IMG/VR virus record: IMGVR_UViG_3300033571_024374
Span: 59,973-123,972 of that record
From: a virus
Reading direction: 5' to 3' (one strand)
DNA length: 64,000 nucleotides
The translations under genes were made by a program, and so were the position numbers. The notes beneath the pieces are model-generated. The model worked only from the letters and a program-made list of their open reading frames with translations, did not search any database and was not told the DNA's origin. This document shows positions 1 to 8,843 of the stretch, piece by piece; the stretch's first letter is position 1, and every line of letters begins with the position of its first letter.

Positions 1-123
1 ATGGGTAAAAACATCGCAATCATCGATGACTATGCTGAAACTGGCACAACATTGAGAGAAGCATGTGATGCGTTGCTCAAATGCGGTGCTAAATCAGTTT
101 CTGGATATGCTATATTGAAATAA
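1..123 (+). CDS. Phosphoribosyltransferase-like protein, C-terminal fragment (cut by window edge)
   Basis: The 40 residues readable in frame 1 contain the classic PRPP-binding loop of type I phosphoribosyltransferases (IIDDYAETGTTLREA), followed by a helix and a final strand (AKSVSGYAIL) and then a stop. The gene almost certainly begins left of the window, and the ATG at base 1 is probably internal. The short tail after the PRPP loop resembles ComF-like or small nucleobase phosphoribosyltransferases. It does not fit ribose-phosphate pyrophosphokinase, which continues much further. The family transfers ribose-5-phosphate from PRPP to a base, or the reverse; the substrate cannot be told from this fragment. 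A hairpin terminator follows directly. Confidence 0.75.
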   Translation: MGKNIAIIDDYAETGTTLREACDALLKCGAKSVSGYAILK

Positions 124-145
124 TGTTTAAATATACCTAACTCAT

Positions 146-183
146 AAAAAAAGGAATTATTCTTGTGAATAATTCCTTTTTCT
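146..183. terminator. Bidirectional rho-independent terminator
   Basis: A perfect 12-bp stem (151-162 pairing with 167-178) with a TTGT loop is flanked by an A-run on the left and a T-run on the right, so it works in both directions. It lies between the converging ends of the phosphoribosyltransferase fragment and the minus-strand gene that ends at 185. Confidence 0.85.
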
Positions 184-184
184 T

Positions 185-772
185 TTAGTTCCATCTTTCA
201 TTCAATTCTTTTTCTTTCTGTTCTAGTAATTCATTGTATCGACTTAAAGAAATTTTCATATTGCTTTCATTGTCATCTTCAATATCTTTAAATTTCTGTT
301 CGAATACTAATGAACGAGTGAAATTATATCCGATACCGCCAGTAAAGAATGAAACAGTTTCTTCTTCTAAGTCTACAATATAGAGGTGGTTGGTCAAACT
401 GAAATCAGATTCATCCTGAGGATCTATGCTTTCAGAAATATCAGGTAATTCAGAAAAAGAACCTGAAAATAGCATATCTACTAATGAAAGTTCAGAAGAT
501 TCATGTCTACGTGATAATTGAATCCAAGTATCGCCTTCTAAAACATTAGGAAGAGCTTTTCTATCTTCTTCATTAATTATTGAGTTTTCTGAAACTATTT
601 TGATTTTGTCAAAATATTCATTAAAATGATTATTAAATGTCGAATCTTTCAATTTTGAGATAAATCCAAACAACTGCATTGAAAAATCATAGGGACTTAA
701 ATTTTGATGGAAAAATAGTCCACCAGTTTTATTTCCTTTTTTGATCATTAAGATACCGCTGTGCATTAACAT
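185..772 (-). CDS. Hypothetical protein, 195 aa
   Basis: I do not recognise this protein. It is soluble-looking, with no signal peptide or membrane segment, and ends in a charged Glu/Lys-rich helix. The start is well supported. The coding strand has AAAGGAAG eight bases before the ATG at 772, one of the few clear Shine-Dalgarno sequences in the window. The gene is read alone towards the left and ends at the bidirectional hairpin. No GATATATA promoter is seen in front of it; the 120-base gap to the divergent gene at 895 is almost pure A+T. Confidence 0.75.
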   Translation of the reverse strand: MLMHSGILMIKKGNKTGGLFFHQNLSPYDFSMQLFGFISKLKDSTFNNHFNEYFDKIKIVSENSIINEEDRKALPNVLEGDTWIQLSRRHESSELSLVDMLFSGSFSELPDISESIDPQDESDFSLTNHLYIVDLEEETVSFFTGGIGYNFTRSLVFEQKFKDIEDDNESNMKISLSRYNELLEQKEKELNERWN

Positions 773-894
773 ATTAGCTTCCTTTAATTAATTATTTTTA
801 TTATCGTTATCTCTTAATACAAACATAATAAAAAAATTTGAAATAAACAAATATTAATAAAAATATATACAATAAATCAAATAACAACTTACAA

Positions 895-1479
895 ATGAAG
901 TATATCAAACGATTAGATGAAATGGAAGAAATCTTGAATAAAGATAAAACTATCATTTCCAGAATAGCATTTTATGATTTTGATGGAACTATTATAGATT
1001 CCCCTATGCCAGAACTTGGGAAATTATTATGGGCTAAAGAGAAAGGTATGAAATACCCCCATGTAGGTTGGTGGTCTAAACCAGAAAGTTTAGACTTGAA
1101 TATTTTCGATATTAAAACTATAAAGAATGTTGAAATAAGATTACAACGAGATATAGATGATAAAAATTGTTGGGTAGTATTATTGACTAATAGGTTATTA
1201 AAGTTACAACCTGACGTTTTAAACGTTCTTAATTATTTAAATATAAAGGTAGATGAATTTCAGATGAAAGATCAGCTACATTATACTAAAAACATAAGAA
1301 TAAAAAATGTTATACAAGACTTTCCACAATTGACACAAATAGATATTTTAGACGATGACCAAAAGAATATCGATGATTTTATTGAACTTAGAGATGAATT
1401 ACAACAAGAGGGTATAGCCGTTTCTATATACAAAGTAACGGCTCAAGATAAAGAAAACCCAATAAGACGAATAGACTAA
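895..1479 (+). CDS. HAD-superfamily phosphatase, Swiss-Army-Knife RNA-repair-like
   Basis: This 194-residue protein carries the HAD nucleophile motif FYDFDGTIIDSP, with Asp28 and Asp30 as nucleophile and acid. A motif II-like segment (VVLLTNR) and a late acidic motif (ILDDDQKNIDDF) complete the metal-binding site. The form FYDFDGT...SP.P followed by LW resembles the HAD domain found in Swiss-Army-Knife RNA-repair-like proteins, so a nucleic-acid 3'/5' phosphatase role is possible. The substrate is not shown by the sequence. The N-terminus (MKYIKRLDEMEEIL) loosely resembles the capsid-targeting-like motif of other genes here. It has no clear Shine-Dalgarno; AATATATA at 862-869 is a near match to the late promoter octamer. 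Its stop nearly touches the stop of the converging gene. Confidence 0.8.
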   Translation: MKYIKRLDEMEEILNKDKTIISRIAFYDFDGTIIDSPMPELGKLLWAKEKGMKYPHVGWWSKPESLDLNIFDIKTIKNVEIRLQRDIDDKNCWVVLLTNRLLKLQPDVLNVLNYLNIKVDEFQMKDQLHYTKNIRIKNVIQDFPQLTQIDILDDDQKNIDDFIELRDELQQEGIAVSIYKVTAQDKENPIRRID

Positions 1480-1480
1480 A

Positions 1481-2137
1481 TTATTCATTAGGCGAACACC
1501 ACAATAAACCTCTACTTCTGTTTACATAAAAGAAGTCTGGAGATCCTCCATAATGTAGCATAGTTTCAGACATATGCGAATGGTTTGGGTAATAAAGCAT
1601 TGAGTTCCAAATTAATTCTTTGTTTATGTATTTCATATATTCCCCTATAGCATATGATATGTGCTTATGTTTTTCTACTGTACCCATATCAAAAAAATCA
1701 TGAACCGCCATATATCCATCTTCAGCGATGTATGGGGTATAATCTACAAAATCTCTTAAATGCTGTTCTCCATTTGCATCCCAGTCTATAAAAACTAAAG
1801 CACAATTCTTCAAAACATATTTTGTTAAGTTTATATGTGCTTCATAAGATTTTTTCTCAATATGTGCTATTCTACCAGATTGTAAATGTTCTGCACAATT
1901 CTCATAAAATTTATCTTTGGCTAACTTATTATCATTATCTACCATCTCATAGGGGTCAATAGCAATAATGCGTTTATTTGTATTTTCTGCAAGATATTTG
2001 GTAGTTTCTCCCTTTAAAACTCCAACCTCAATAATAAATTCACCTTTAGAAGAGTTAGCTAGTTCAACTAGTTTTTTCTTTTCTACAGGCCATAAAGAAG
2101 CGTTAAAATAAGCGTGCATTTCTTCTGAAACTTGCAT
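1481..2137 (-). CDS. Class I SAM-dependent methyltransferase
   Basis: The 218-residue protein has the Rossmann-fold SAM motif I (IIEVGVLKGETTKYLA), an acidic strand-2 end (IIAIDPYE), a motif IV strand (CALVFIDWDANG) and a motif VI/VII region (AEDGYMAVHDFF). This layout fits the Methyltransf_24 type of class I methyltransferase, often found near glycosyltransferases and acting on sugars or small molecules. The acceptor is not known. It converges on the HAD gene with one base between stops. The upstream hairpin at 2184-2213 belongs to the neighbouring gene, so this gene probably has its own promoter in the short gap, but no GATATATA is seen. Confidence 0.8.
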   Translation of the reverse strand: MQVSEEMHAYFNASLWPVEKKKLVELANSSKGEFIIEVGVLKGETTKYLAENTNKRIIAIDPYEMVDNDNKLAKDKFYENCAEHLQSGRIAHIEKKSYEAHINLTKYVLKNCALVFIDWDANGEQHLRDFVDYTPYIAEDGYMAVHDFFDMGTVEKHKHISYAIGEYMKYINKELIWNSMLYYPNHSHMSETMLHYGGSPDFFYVNRSRGLLWCSPNE

Positions 2138-2183
2138 AAAAATTTCTTTTTAGTAATATAGGTTATTTAAAAATTATGTTCAT

Positions 2184-2213
2184 AAAAAAAGCCTATCCGA
2201 AGATAGGCTTTTT
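2184..2213 (-). terminator. Rho-independent terminator
   Basis: An 8-bp GC-containing stem (agcctatc / gataggct) with a CGAA loop is followed, in the leftward direction, by a run of seven T on the coding strand. It lies two bases after the stop of the 2216-3787 gene. Confidence 0.85.
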
Positions 2214-2215
2214 GT

Positions 2216-3787
2216 TTAGAATCTGTTTCTGTATTCTAGTAGAATATTGAACTTTTCAAAGTTTATCACTCTCGACATATTTTGTGAATATTTTTTCAAG
2301 AGTTCTTTTTCTTCATCGGTAAGAGAATCAAAACCAAGTTCAGAAATTTTGTCTAAAAGTTGATCCAATGTAGGCTTAGATTCCTTTTCTTTTGCCATTT
2401 TTTGAATCTTACTTATTTCATCTTCCATTTCTGTTTCAGGCGATTCCTCATATCTAGGCTCTTCCATTTCTGGCTCTTCTGAAGTAGCACCCATCGCATT
2501 TGCATAAATTGTAGCTACTTCTTCGATTGGCCACATATCTCTATCTATTTCTTCATTAAATATTCTTTTGAACAAATCCATAAATACAGCATCAGGTGTT
2601 ATTTGTTGATCATATAGATCACGTAAAACATTATACATCATGGTTTCATCATGTTCCGTAATAACACCTTTCTTAATCAAATGATTCTCGACATCAATAA
2701 AGAACTCTCTGAATATATTTACGATCATAGGTCCATAAACAAATCCCTGTTGTTCCTTAAACCAATTCTCAGTCTTTGCTTTAATTCTTTCTAGCTTCTC
2801 TTTTTCATACTTCATACCAAAATGAGAGATTACTTCAAATACTCCTTTAATCATCTCTTGAATTGCTAAGATTAAGCAAAAAGCTTTAACTTCAATAACA
2901 GGCTTACCGTCTTTATAGATAACATGCATTCTCGCTGGAACGATAGCTCCACCACCGCCCATTTGACCACCTTGTTGATCTTGCATTTTTTGCATATATT
3001 CCATCATTTGCTTGAACATTTCAATATCCATATACTTATGAGACTCTAAACTAGTTCTCATAAATTTAAAATACTTTTCAAGTAAATCTGAATTTATTTG
3101 ATCAACGAGGTCTTGCATATCCTCATCAAACATACGACCTTGACTAGTTAAAGCAAATCCTTGTGTAAGTGCATTTATAATTTCTCTTTTGCTAATTGCT
3201 AGTTTAATGTCTTCGTCAGTTTCTTCTTTTCCCTTTTCTGCTTTAGGTACATCTCCACCCAAATTACTTTCAGGATCTCTTACAAACTCTACATCAAATT
3301 CTAAATCAGAGAATTGAGGTCCCTTTTTCATCAATGCGGAACCATCAATAATCTTCTTAACAATTTCTCTAGCTATATTTTCAAGTTCTTCATCAGAAAA
3401 CGTTTCTTGTTCAATTCGACCTATTTCCATCATTGTTTGCATGGCTTCCATACCCATACGTTGAAATTGCATTTGGTCAGGTCTAGGTAAACTCTTTTTA
3501 AACTTGCCAAAAGATGGAAGGTCTTCCAAACCTTCTTTAATAGAATATTTAGAATCTGATTTATATAAAGAATTAAAACGTTCAATACATTTCTTTAACT
3601 CTTCCTTCCAGTTTTTAGGAACTGGATTAATACTTGGTTGAGGTGGATTAAATGGTGAAGGTCTCTCTGGAGTTCTTTCTGGAGTCTCTACAGGTGCTTC
3701 TTTTGGGGCTGGTTTAGTTTCAGGTTCAGCTGCTGGCATATTATATGCATACTCATTTAATCCAAGTAGATATTTCATTTTTTTCAT
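2216..3787 (-). CDS. Proline-rich virion-type protein with capsid-targeting-like motifs at both ends
   Basis: This 523-residue protein is not a family I can name. It opens with MKKMKYLLGLNEYAYN, which fits the packaged-protein motif (L-N-E). A Pro/Glu-rich linker (residues about 18-60) follows, then a long helical body with Met/Gln-rich stretches and a Gly-rich loop. The last 17 residues (RVINFEKFNILLEYRNRF region) again look like the same motif, now at the C-terminus. There is a GATATATA promoter 28 bases upstream and a terminator immediately downstream, so it forms a single-gene late unit. It is probably a virion or head-core protein; this is inference from the motif and promoter. Confidence 0.75.
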   Translation of the reverse strand: MKKMKYLLGLNEYAYNMPAAEPETKPAPKEAPVETPERTPERPSPFNPPQPSINPVPKNWKEELKKCIERFNSLYKSDSKYSIKEGLEDLPSFGKFKKSLPRPDQMQFQRMGMEAMQTMMEIGRIEQETFSDEELENIAREIVKKIIDGSALMKKGPQFSDLEFDVEFVRDPESNLGGDVPKAEKGKEETDEDIKLAISKREIINALTQGFALTSQGRMFDEDMQDLVDQINSDLLEKYFKFMRTSLESHKYMDIEMFKQMMEYMQKMQDQQGGQMGGGGAIVPARMHVIYKDGKPVIEVKAFCLILAIQEMIKGVFEVISHFGMKYEKEKLERIKAKTENWFKEQQGFVYGPMIVNIFREFFIDVENHLIKKGVITEHDETMMYNVLRDLYDQQITPDAVFMDLFKRIFNEEIDRDMWPIEEVATIYANAMGATSEEPEMEEPRYEESPETEMEDEISKIQKMAKEKESKPTLDQLLDKISELGFDSLTDEEKELLKKYSQNMSRVINFEKFNILLEYRNRF

Positions 3788-3814
3788 AATAAATAAATGT
3801 TTTTTGTGATATAC

Positions 3815-3822
3815 TATATATC
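3815..3822 (-). promoter_or_regulatory. Putative late promoter (GATATATA)
   Basis: GATATATA on the minus strand, 28 bases before the start at 3787. It is followed on its right by an imperfect hairpin (3829-3855) overlapping the end of the previous gene. Confidence 0.65.
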
Positions 3823-3831
3823 CGTTTAATC

Positions 3832-4395
3832 CTATTGTTTTACAAAAATAGGATTTTTTGTTTTAATGAAGAAATTTACGAGATAGTCGAAATATTGTTG
3901 TCCACCATACTCTACTAAAACAGGTGGACCCATCTTTTCAACATTTTCTAATCCATCTACTGTTAAAGTGTTCCATACCCAATATGGTTGTGGATTATCA
4001 GGTGTCCCTCTTTTACCTAACTCTAGATTTCCTCTTATTATCGAAGCGAATTTTTGGAAACCTTCTTGAGTTATAGGGGAATAGAATGTATAACTTTTTA
4101 AATTATTCCAGGGTGTAGTTACAACAAAGAATTGACAATTTAAATTTACACCAACTACATTTATAATCAAATCCCTGATTTTTTCAATATTAAATCCACC
4201 TTCAATACTATGAAATTTTTTAATTTCATCTAAAAAAATCTTACCTACATCAAGAGTAGGCATTTGCATATTTGATTGTTTAGCATTTAAATGTTGTTCG
4301 GTCATTTTGACCTTATTGCGATCTCCCCAACCTCCAAATAGATTCAACAATTCAGGTTCATTAGAAACAAACGACCATTCTTTATTCTTGCTCAT
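3832..4395 (-). CDS. Hypothetical protein, 187 aa
   Basis: I do not recognise this protein. It is mixed alpha/beta, rich in aromatic residues (Trp-Asn, Phe-Tyr pairs), without membrane segments. It overlaps the preceding flavodoxin-fold gene by 14 bases, so the two are probably translated together from the promoter at 5149. Its stop lies inside an inverted repeat (aatcctatt at 3829-3837, aataggatt at 3847-3855), which could be a weak terminator. Confidence 0.7.
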   Translation of the reverse strand: MSKNKEWSFVSNEPELLNLFGGWGDRNKVKMTEQHLNAKQSNMQMPTLDVGKIFLDEIKKFHSIEGGFNIEKIRDLIINVVGVNLNCQFFVVTTPWNNLKSYTFYSPITQEGFQKFASIIRGNLELGKRGTPDNPQPYWVWNTLTVDGLENVEKMGPPVLVEYGGQQYFDYLVNFFIKTKNPIFVKQ

Positions 4396-5125
4396 AATCT
4401 TTCTTTAAATCAATAATATTTAAATCAAAATCTGTAGAATCTTTTTTATAACCAGACATAGACTCATCGTACATATCGCTTGTCCATTGATGGTTAAAAA
4501 ACAATTCATCTGGAGTATTAAAACCATACATTTCAAGTATAGATTTTTGCTGTTCCAGTACTTCCTTGCCTCTCCAATTATGTCCGATGACTATAAGACC
4601 TGCTTCTTTACCTTTTACTGGATTAGATTCTTTTAAAGAGGACTGCATGTTTTCAATCCATGTTAATCTTTCTAATAACTTCTGATAAGTTGCATTCATC
4701 GATCCCCATCTAATTGAACCGAAAAATACAACAACATCTGCTTCATGAATAGCTTTAGAAATTCTCCACAATTCATCATCTGGGTTATTTAAGGATGCCC
4801 AACATCTCATAAAACCATCTGGGTTCTTCTCTTTATCATCTAAAATTGCTTTTTGTTCACCACAATGATTACCATCTCTATGAGAAACATTCCCCTCACA
4901 TGGATAAATTTTTAATTTAAATGCGTCAAATATTCTCGGCTTTGGGTCAATCATAGAAGCCATAACTTCAGCTAATTCTGATGATTTAGGAATTTCTTTA
5001 TCCCATCTGTTAGATGTTGTTATAAATACACATTCCTTCCCTTGTAAATACTCAATTGTATTGAGCAAAGGTTTGAATTCACCAGAAGATGCTTCAAATA
5101 AACTAAATGGAGTTATATTCTTCAT
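4382..5125 (-). CDS. Flavodoxin-fold (NADPH-dependent FMN reductase-like) protein with capsid-targeting-like N-terminus
   Basis: The 247-residue protein begins MKNITPFSLFEASSGEF, matching the aromatic/FxxF-like/L-x-E motif of the packaged-protein set. Residue 30 onward has a flavodoxin-like layout: a first strand and loop (CVFITTSNRWDKEIPKS) where FMN phosphate would bind, and a central strand and loop (ADVVVFFGSIRWGSMNATYQKLLERL) like the second FMN-contacting loop of FMN reductases. A third strand (KEAGLIVIGHN) completes it. The phosphate loop is not a perfect match, so flavin binding is likely rather than certain. It is the first gene of a two-gene unit with the promoter at 5149. Confidence 0.7.
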   Translation of the reverse strand: MKNITPFSLFEASSGEFKPLLNTIEYLQGKECVFITTSNRWDKEIPKSSELAEVMASMIDPKPRIFDAFKLKIYPCEGNVSHRDGNHCGEQKAILDDKEKNPDGFMRCWASLNNPDDELWRISKAIHEADVVVFFGSIRWGSMNATYQKLLERLTWIENMQSSLKESNPVKGKEAGLIVIGHNWRGKEVLEQQKSILEMYGFNTPDELFFNHQWTSDMYDESMSGYKKDSTDFDLNIIDLKKDYEQE

Positions 5126-5148
5126 TTTAAACTTTTTATGATTTAAAG

Positions 5149-5156
5149 TATATATC
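5149..5156 (-). promoter_or_regulatory. Putative late promoter (GATATATA)
   Basis: GATATATA on the minus strand, 24 bases before the start at 5125 of the flavodoxin-fold gene. Confidence 0.65.
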
Positions 5157-5177
5157 TAATAAATAAAAGTTCATACT

Positions 5178-5384
5178 ATGAATTACGCTAGAAAAGTAAG
5201 AGAATTAGAAAAGATTTACTTTAATGAAAGTAAAGAGAATGAAAGTAATAAGTTCGAGTTAATAGAAACTCACAAAAAATATGAAGAACTTAAAACTCTA
5301 TGTAAGGATCTTTTGAATAATTATGACAACAAAGAAAATATAGAAGATTCAGTAATTAAGATAAAATATCACCTTATGGGTTAA
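5178..5384 (+). CDS. Small coiled-coil protein, 68 aa
   Basis: A short, highly charged, helical protein (Glu, Lys, Asn rich) with heptad-like spacing of Leu/Ile, so a coiled coil is likely. No family is recognised. There is no clear Shine-Dalgarno before the ATG. It is divergent from the gene at 5125, and its stop overlaps by four bases the stop of the converging gene at 5381. Confidence 0.6.
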   Translation: MNYARKVRELEKIYFNESKENESNKFELIETHKKYEELKTLCKDLLNNYDNKENIEDSVIKIKYHLMG

Positions 5385-5830
5385 TCTTTCTTCAAACGAT
5401 TATAAAGATCTTTTTTTATAGCGGATAAATGTTTGCAGAATTTAGGTATCCTCTGGGGATTCATTTTTTTTAATGGCTCTCCATTTGAAGATATGATTTC
5501 AGAAGCATCCTTTGTCCAAAGTAACCATTCATTTTCATATCTAAAATCATTACAATCACAATGAGCAATAACATGTTGATCTAAGTTATCTAAAGTTATA
5601 ACTTTATCACTTAAAGGCTTCACCCATTGCTTATGCTTATTACCACTCGATACAGTGGTTGTCTGATATACATACTTGTTCTTTTTAGTTCTGGTCACAA
5701 ATTTAACAATAATGTCTTTAGCCCTTTCTTTATATCTCTTTGGAGTTCTTTTATAAATATAATTAAATCTTAATTCGTTAAGACTGGTATCTAATTTATT
5801 ATGTAAAAAATCTATGAATGATGTCAGCAT
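5381..5830 (-). CDS. SWIM-type zinc-finger-like protein
   Basis: The 149-residue protein has a basic N-terminal half and a putative zinc site built from Cys91, Cys93, Cys132 and His134 (CDCNDF ... FCKHLSAI). The C-x-C...C-x-H pattern is that of SWIM zinc fingers, which bind DNA or proteins. The long insert between the pairs (38 residues) is at the upper end of what the family shows. The body before it is basic, which fits nucleic-acid contact. It sits at the left end of the capsid-targeting-motif gene run but lacks the motif itself. Confidence 0.65.
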   Translation of the reverse strand: MLTSFIDFLHNKLDTSLNELRFNYIYKRTPKRYKERAKDIIVKFVTRTKKNKYVYQTTTVSSGNKHKQWVKPLSDKVITLDNLDQHVIAHCDCNDFRYENEWLLWTKDASEIISSNGEPLKKMNPQRIPKFCKHLSAIKKDLYNRLKKD

Positions 5831-5841
5831 GATTTTAAGAA

Positions 5842-6522
5842 TTAATTATTTATTTCTGAAAGATGCTCTTGGAACAAATTATAAATAGTAGGTGTCCACA
5901 AATCCTTGGATAAATCTATTGGGCTTAAATTAGCAGCATTCTTTATAGTTGGGTCTGCTCCAAAATCTAATAACAATTGAACTGTATCATCCGATTCTCT
6001 TTCTAATGCATAATGTAAGGGTGTATTACCCTCATCGTCTTGTGCATTTGGATTTATACCTTGGGCTAAAAATAATTCAGTAAGAGGCAGGTTAGCATAT
6101 TCAGCCGCTAAGTGTAATGGAGTAGCAGCATTAAATTTGCTTTTGATGCTCTTTACATTCGCACCATACTCAATAAGTGTTTTTGCAACATCTACCCCCT
6201 TATAGTTTTCTGCTACACTAAATATAGGGGTAAAACCCGATTCATCTTCTATATTTGGATCCATACCATAATCTAAAAGCATCTTAACTAGATCCGCTTT
6301 AGTTTCATATCGGCATGCTATATGTAAAACAGTTTCACCAAAAGCATCATCAATATACTCCAAGTTTGCCCCAAGTTCTATAATATTTTTTACATAATCA
6401 ATATTCGCATCTTTGGTTTCTCTTTTCTTAATCTCATCAATAATTAATTTAGTCTTATTATTGGGAGACATAATCATATATTCATATGGATCAAATTCTT
6501 CAAAGAGTTTAATATACTTCAT
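5842..6522 (-). CDS. Ankyrin-repeat protein with capsid-targeting-like N-terminus
   Basis: The 226-residue protein begins MKYIKLFEEFDPYEYM, matching the motif of the packaged-protein set. It then carries four to five ankyrin repeats, recognisable by TVLHIACRYE, TPLHLAAEYA, TPLHYALER and the repeated LLLDFGADPTIKN type of turn. Ankyrin repeats bind other proteins, so this is a plausible host-directed effector if it is truly delivered with the DNA. The gene lies 9 bases after the preceding peptidoglycan-binding-like gene and is likely read from the promoter at 7841. Confidence 0.85.
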   Translation of the reverse strand: MKYIKLFEEFDPYEYMIMSPNNKTKLIIDEIKKRETKDANIDYVKNIIELGANLEYIDDAFGETVLHIACRYETKADLVKMLLDYGMDPNIEDESGFTPIFSVAENYKGVDVAKTLIEYGANVKSIKSKFNAATPLHLAAEYANLPLTELFLAQGINPNAQDDEGNTPLHYALERESDDTVQLLLDFGADPTIKNAANLSPIDLSKDLWTPTIYNLFQEHLSEINN

Positions 6523-6531
6523 AGTAAATCT

Positions 6532-7818
6532 TTAGATTATAATAGGTTCTTTAGGCTCACCCTTTTCATCTGATTCAACATCGGGCCATACTTTACCTGA
6601 CTTAGCAGTTGGCTTAGATTCTTCTTTCTTTTTTTCTTCCTCTTTTGCGGTAACATAAGGTAAATAAGAATCACTAAGATTTTCTAAAGCCCATCTGGTC
6701 TGCTTTCCTATTCTACCATCTACAGTCAATTTTCTTCCATCTTCGTTCATGGAATTTTCTTGAAAACGAATGACAGCAGAATGTGTAAGTTCACCAAATT
6801 TTCCAGTTATACCACCTTTAAATATACCCATTGCTTGAAGTATCTTTTGAACAACTTTTATTATTGCACCTTCTTGGATACCATTATATCCAATCCATGT
6901 TTTATTAGGGGAATATGATTCTAGCTCTTTAGCAAACTTAGATGCTAATTTAGAACTGATCTTCTCCTCTTCTATCAAAATACAATTATCAATAAGTAAT
7001 TCTAAACAATGAACTAAAACTGTTGCTCTCCATGATATATCTGCACCTGGAAGCAAATCATAATACCGCATGTGATAATATGTGTCCTGTATAGATTCTG
7101 CTAATTTCTTAAAAGGCTTTTCTATAACACTCTCGAACTCAGTCAAGTAATCAATTTCTGTACTCTCTCCGAATATTGAATGGAATGTGCTTATGTCATA
7201 TTTTTTAACAAAGTCAGATAATCCTAAAAATGTTTGAGAAGGCTGATAATTACCCATAAGATTAGTTAAAAATACACCAATCATATAAATAGGATTTCTA
7301 TATTTTCTCGTTTTAATTAAAATTTCTTTCTGAACAACATCGATTGGACTACTTGCATCAGTAAAGTCAGCATCAGATCTTTCGATTTTTACTTTCTTCA
7401 AATTTTTAATCTGGTCTGGGAGAATAGTGCTTAAATAAGATTTATAATTATTTATATCTTGCTTAATGACCTTAGCTGCCTTTTTAACTTTATCTTTATT
7501 TTCCTTTAGATATAACAAGTCTTGATATACTTCTACATCCGTCTGACTAGTAGATTTCTCAAGTAATGTCATCATACCGCTTGTACATGACTTATAACCA
7601 ACATCAACCATATTCCATAGTGATGATGTTGGAAGGAGAGCTTCTTGGAATGTTTCATTACCATTAAATATTTCAATAGTTGATTGTGCTGAAAGAGCAG
7701 TAATTTGATAAAGGTCTGACATTCTGAACTCTTTCAATGTCAAACCATAATAACCATCATAAATGCCAGCTATTTCATTTAATTTAGCTTCTTTGAATTT
7801 ACTATATCGTGTAATCAC
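6532..7818 (-). CDS. Capsid-targeting-motif protein with C-terminal peptidoglycan-binding-like domain
   Basis: The 428-residue protein starts at GTG with ITRYSKFKEAKLNEIAG, ending the motif in L-N-E. The middle is helical and of unknown function. Residues about 317-381 look like a PG_binding_1 domain: KILQAMGIFKGGITGKF, AVIRFQENS and VDGRIGKQTRWALENL are its typical pieces. A charged tail follows. The section after the motif (LTLKEFRMSDLYQI) resembles the matching region of the proteins at 8844 and 10636, so these belong to one paralogous family. The GATATATA promoter lies 23 bases upstream. Confidence 0.75.
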   Translation of the reverse strand: MITRYSKFKEAKLNEIAGIYDGYYGLTLKEFRMSDLYQITALSAQSTIEIFNGNETFQEALLPTSSLWNMVDVGYKSCTSGMMTLLEKSTSQTDVEVYQDLLYLKENKDKVKKAAKVIKQDINNYKSYLSTILPDQIKNLKKVKIERSDADFTDASSPIDVVQKEILIKTRKYRNPIYMIGVFLTNLMGNYQPSQTFLGLSDFVKKYDISTFHSIFGESTEIDYLTEFESVIEKPFKKLAESIQDTYYHMRYYDLLPGADISWRATVLVHCLELLIDNCILIEEEKISSKLASKFAKELESYSPNKTWIGYNGIQEGAIIKVVQKILQAMGIFKGGITGKFGELTHSAVIRFQENSMNEDGRKLTVDGRIGKQTRWALENLSDSYLPYVTAKEEEKKKEESKPTAKSGKVWPDVESDEKGEPKEPIII

Positions 7819-7840
7819 AGCTTTAAATTATATTTGCTTG

Positions 7841-7848
7841 TATATATC
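7841..7848 (-). promoter_or_regulatory. Putative late promoter (GATATATA)
   Basis: GATATATA on the minus strand, 23 bases before the GTG start at 7818. It touches the T-run of the preceding gene's terminator. Confidence 0.7.
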
Positions 7849-7885
7849 AAAAAAATAACCCTCTTTTGAAAATATCAGAAGAGGG
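7849..7885 (-). terminator. Rho-independent terminator
   Basis: A 7-bp stem (ccctctt 7859-7865 with aagaggg 7879-7885) is followed leftward by a T-rich run. It ends the transcript of the 7907-8839 gene. Confidence 0.75.
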
Positions 7886-7906
7886 CTGGAAAATTATAAA
7901 ATTTAT

Positions 7907-8839
7907 TTAATAACCAAAGTTTTTCAGATTATCTGGATTGAAAGATGTGGTAGATGCATCAACACTAACTCTCCTAGTCTTAGTAATTGTGCCTTTAGGT
8001 TTAGAAACCACTGATACCTCAGTATCGGCTTTCTTATCATCGGATTTTACATCTTCAATTATATTTTCTGATATTACTTCAGCCAATCCTTCTACATAGT
8101 ATTTATATGCAAGTAAAGAAATATCTCTGATGATATAATTCCCTATGTTATTTTTATCAAATGAAGAAATAGAACTTTTTGAAATTTTAAAACCAGGTGT
8201 ATCGGAATAACCTGTCAATATTTCTGGCGATATTCCTAATTTAGGATCAAAATCCCTCGAAGTCAATGCGGATTTGAGGTCTTGAATGAATTTAGTTTTA
8301 TTACTAATTTTTTCAAAAACATCTCTTTGTGAACTGTTTAATTTATCAAATATTCCTTTAGATTTTAATAAATCTACTAATTTATTTTCAGAAAGTAATT
8401 TAACAACATTTGAAGGATTTTTCAAATTTTCACTAGCAGATGCCATCACATAACTTTCACTACCTATATTTGGAATAGATATTGAATCTAATATATTTTT
8501 ATCAGTTCTATATTCATTCTCCAATTCCTTTAAAACACTAGCAGGGAAATCAGTATAATTTGGATTAGTATATTTTTCAATCTTTTTCCACATTGGATTA
8601 AATACATCTTTAGCCTTAAAATTCGTAGTTCCATTTTCTGGCGTAATAATCGTATTTAAGTCCGTATTAGCTGTACCTAAGATTCTTTTAACCAATTTAT
8701 TATACATTTCAGAATGCACATATTCCATCAAGGTTTTATCTGTATAAACAGATTCATTTACATTATCAATATTATATTCTGAATTTGAATTATTTTCAGA
8801 AATAAATTGACTATAATTTAATATTTTTGACATATTCAT
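7907..8839 (-). CDS. Capsid-targeting-motif protein, 310 aa
   Basis: I do not recognise the body of this protein. The N-terminus, MSKILNYSQFISENNS (from the second ATG, at 8833), is a clean match to the motif shared across this region, with I-S-E as the likely processing site. A second similar site (VNES) comes at about residue 28. The body is helical and hydrophilic; the C-terminus carries a Lys/Thr/Val-rich linker. The first gene stop downstream of 8844 is only four bases away, so it is translated in an operon with the 506-residue paralogue upstream. Confidence 0.7.
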   Translation of the reverse strand: MNMSKILNYSQFISENNSNSEYNIDNVNESVYTDKTLMEYVHSEMYNKLVKRILGTANTDLNTIITPENGTTNFKAKDVFNPMWKKIEKYTNPNYTDFPASVLKELENEYRTDKNILDSISIPNIGSESYVMASASENLKNPSNVVKLLSENKLVDLLKSKGIFDKLNSSQRDVFEKISNKTKFIQDLKSALTSRDFDPKLGISPEILTGYSDTPGFKISKSSISSFDKNNIGNYIIRDISLLAYKYYVEGLAEVISENIIEDVKSDDKKADTEVSVVSKPKGTITKTRRVSVDASTTSFNPDNLKNFGY

Positions 8840-8843
8840 CTAT

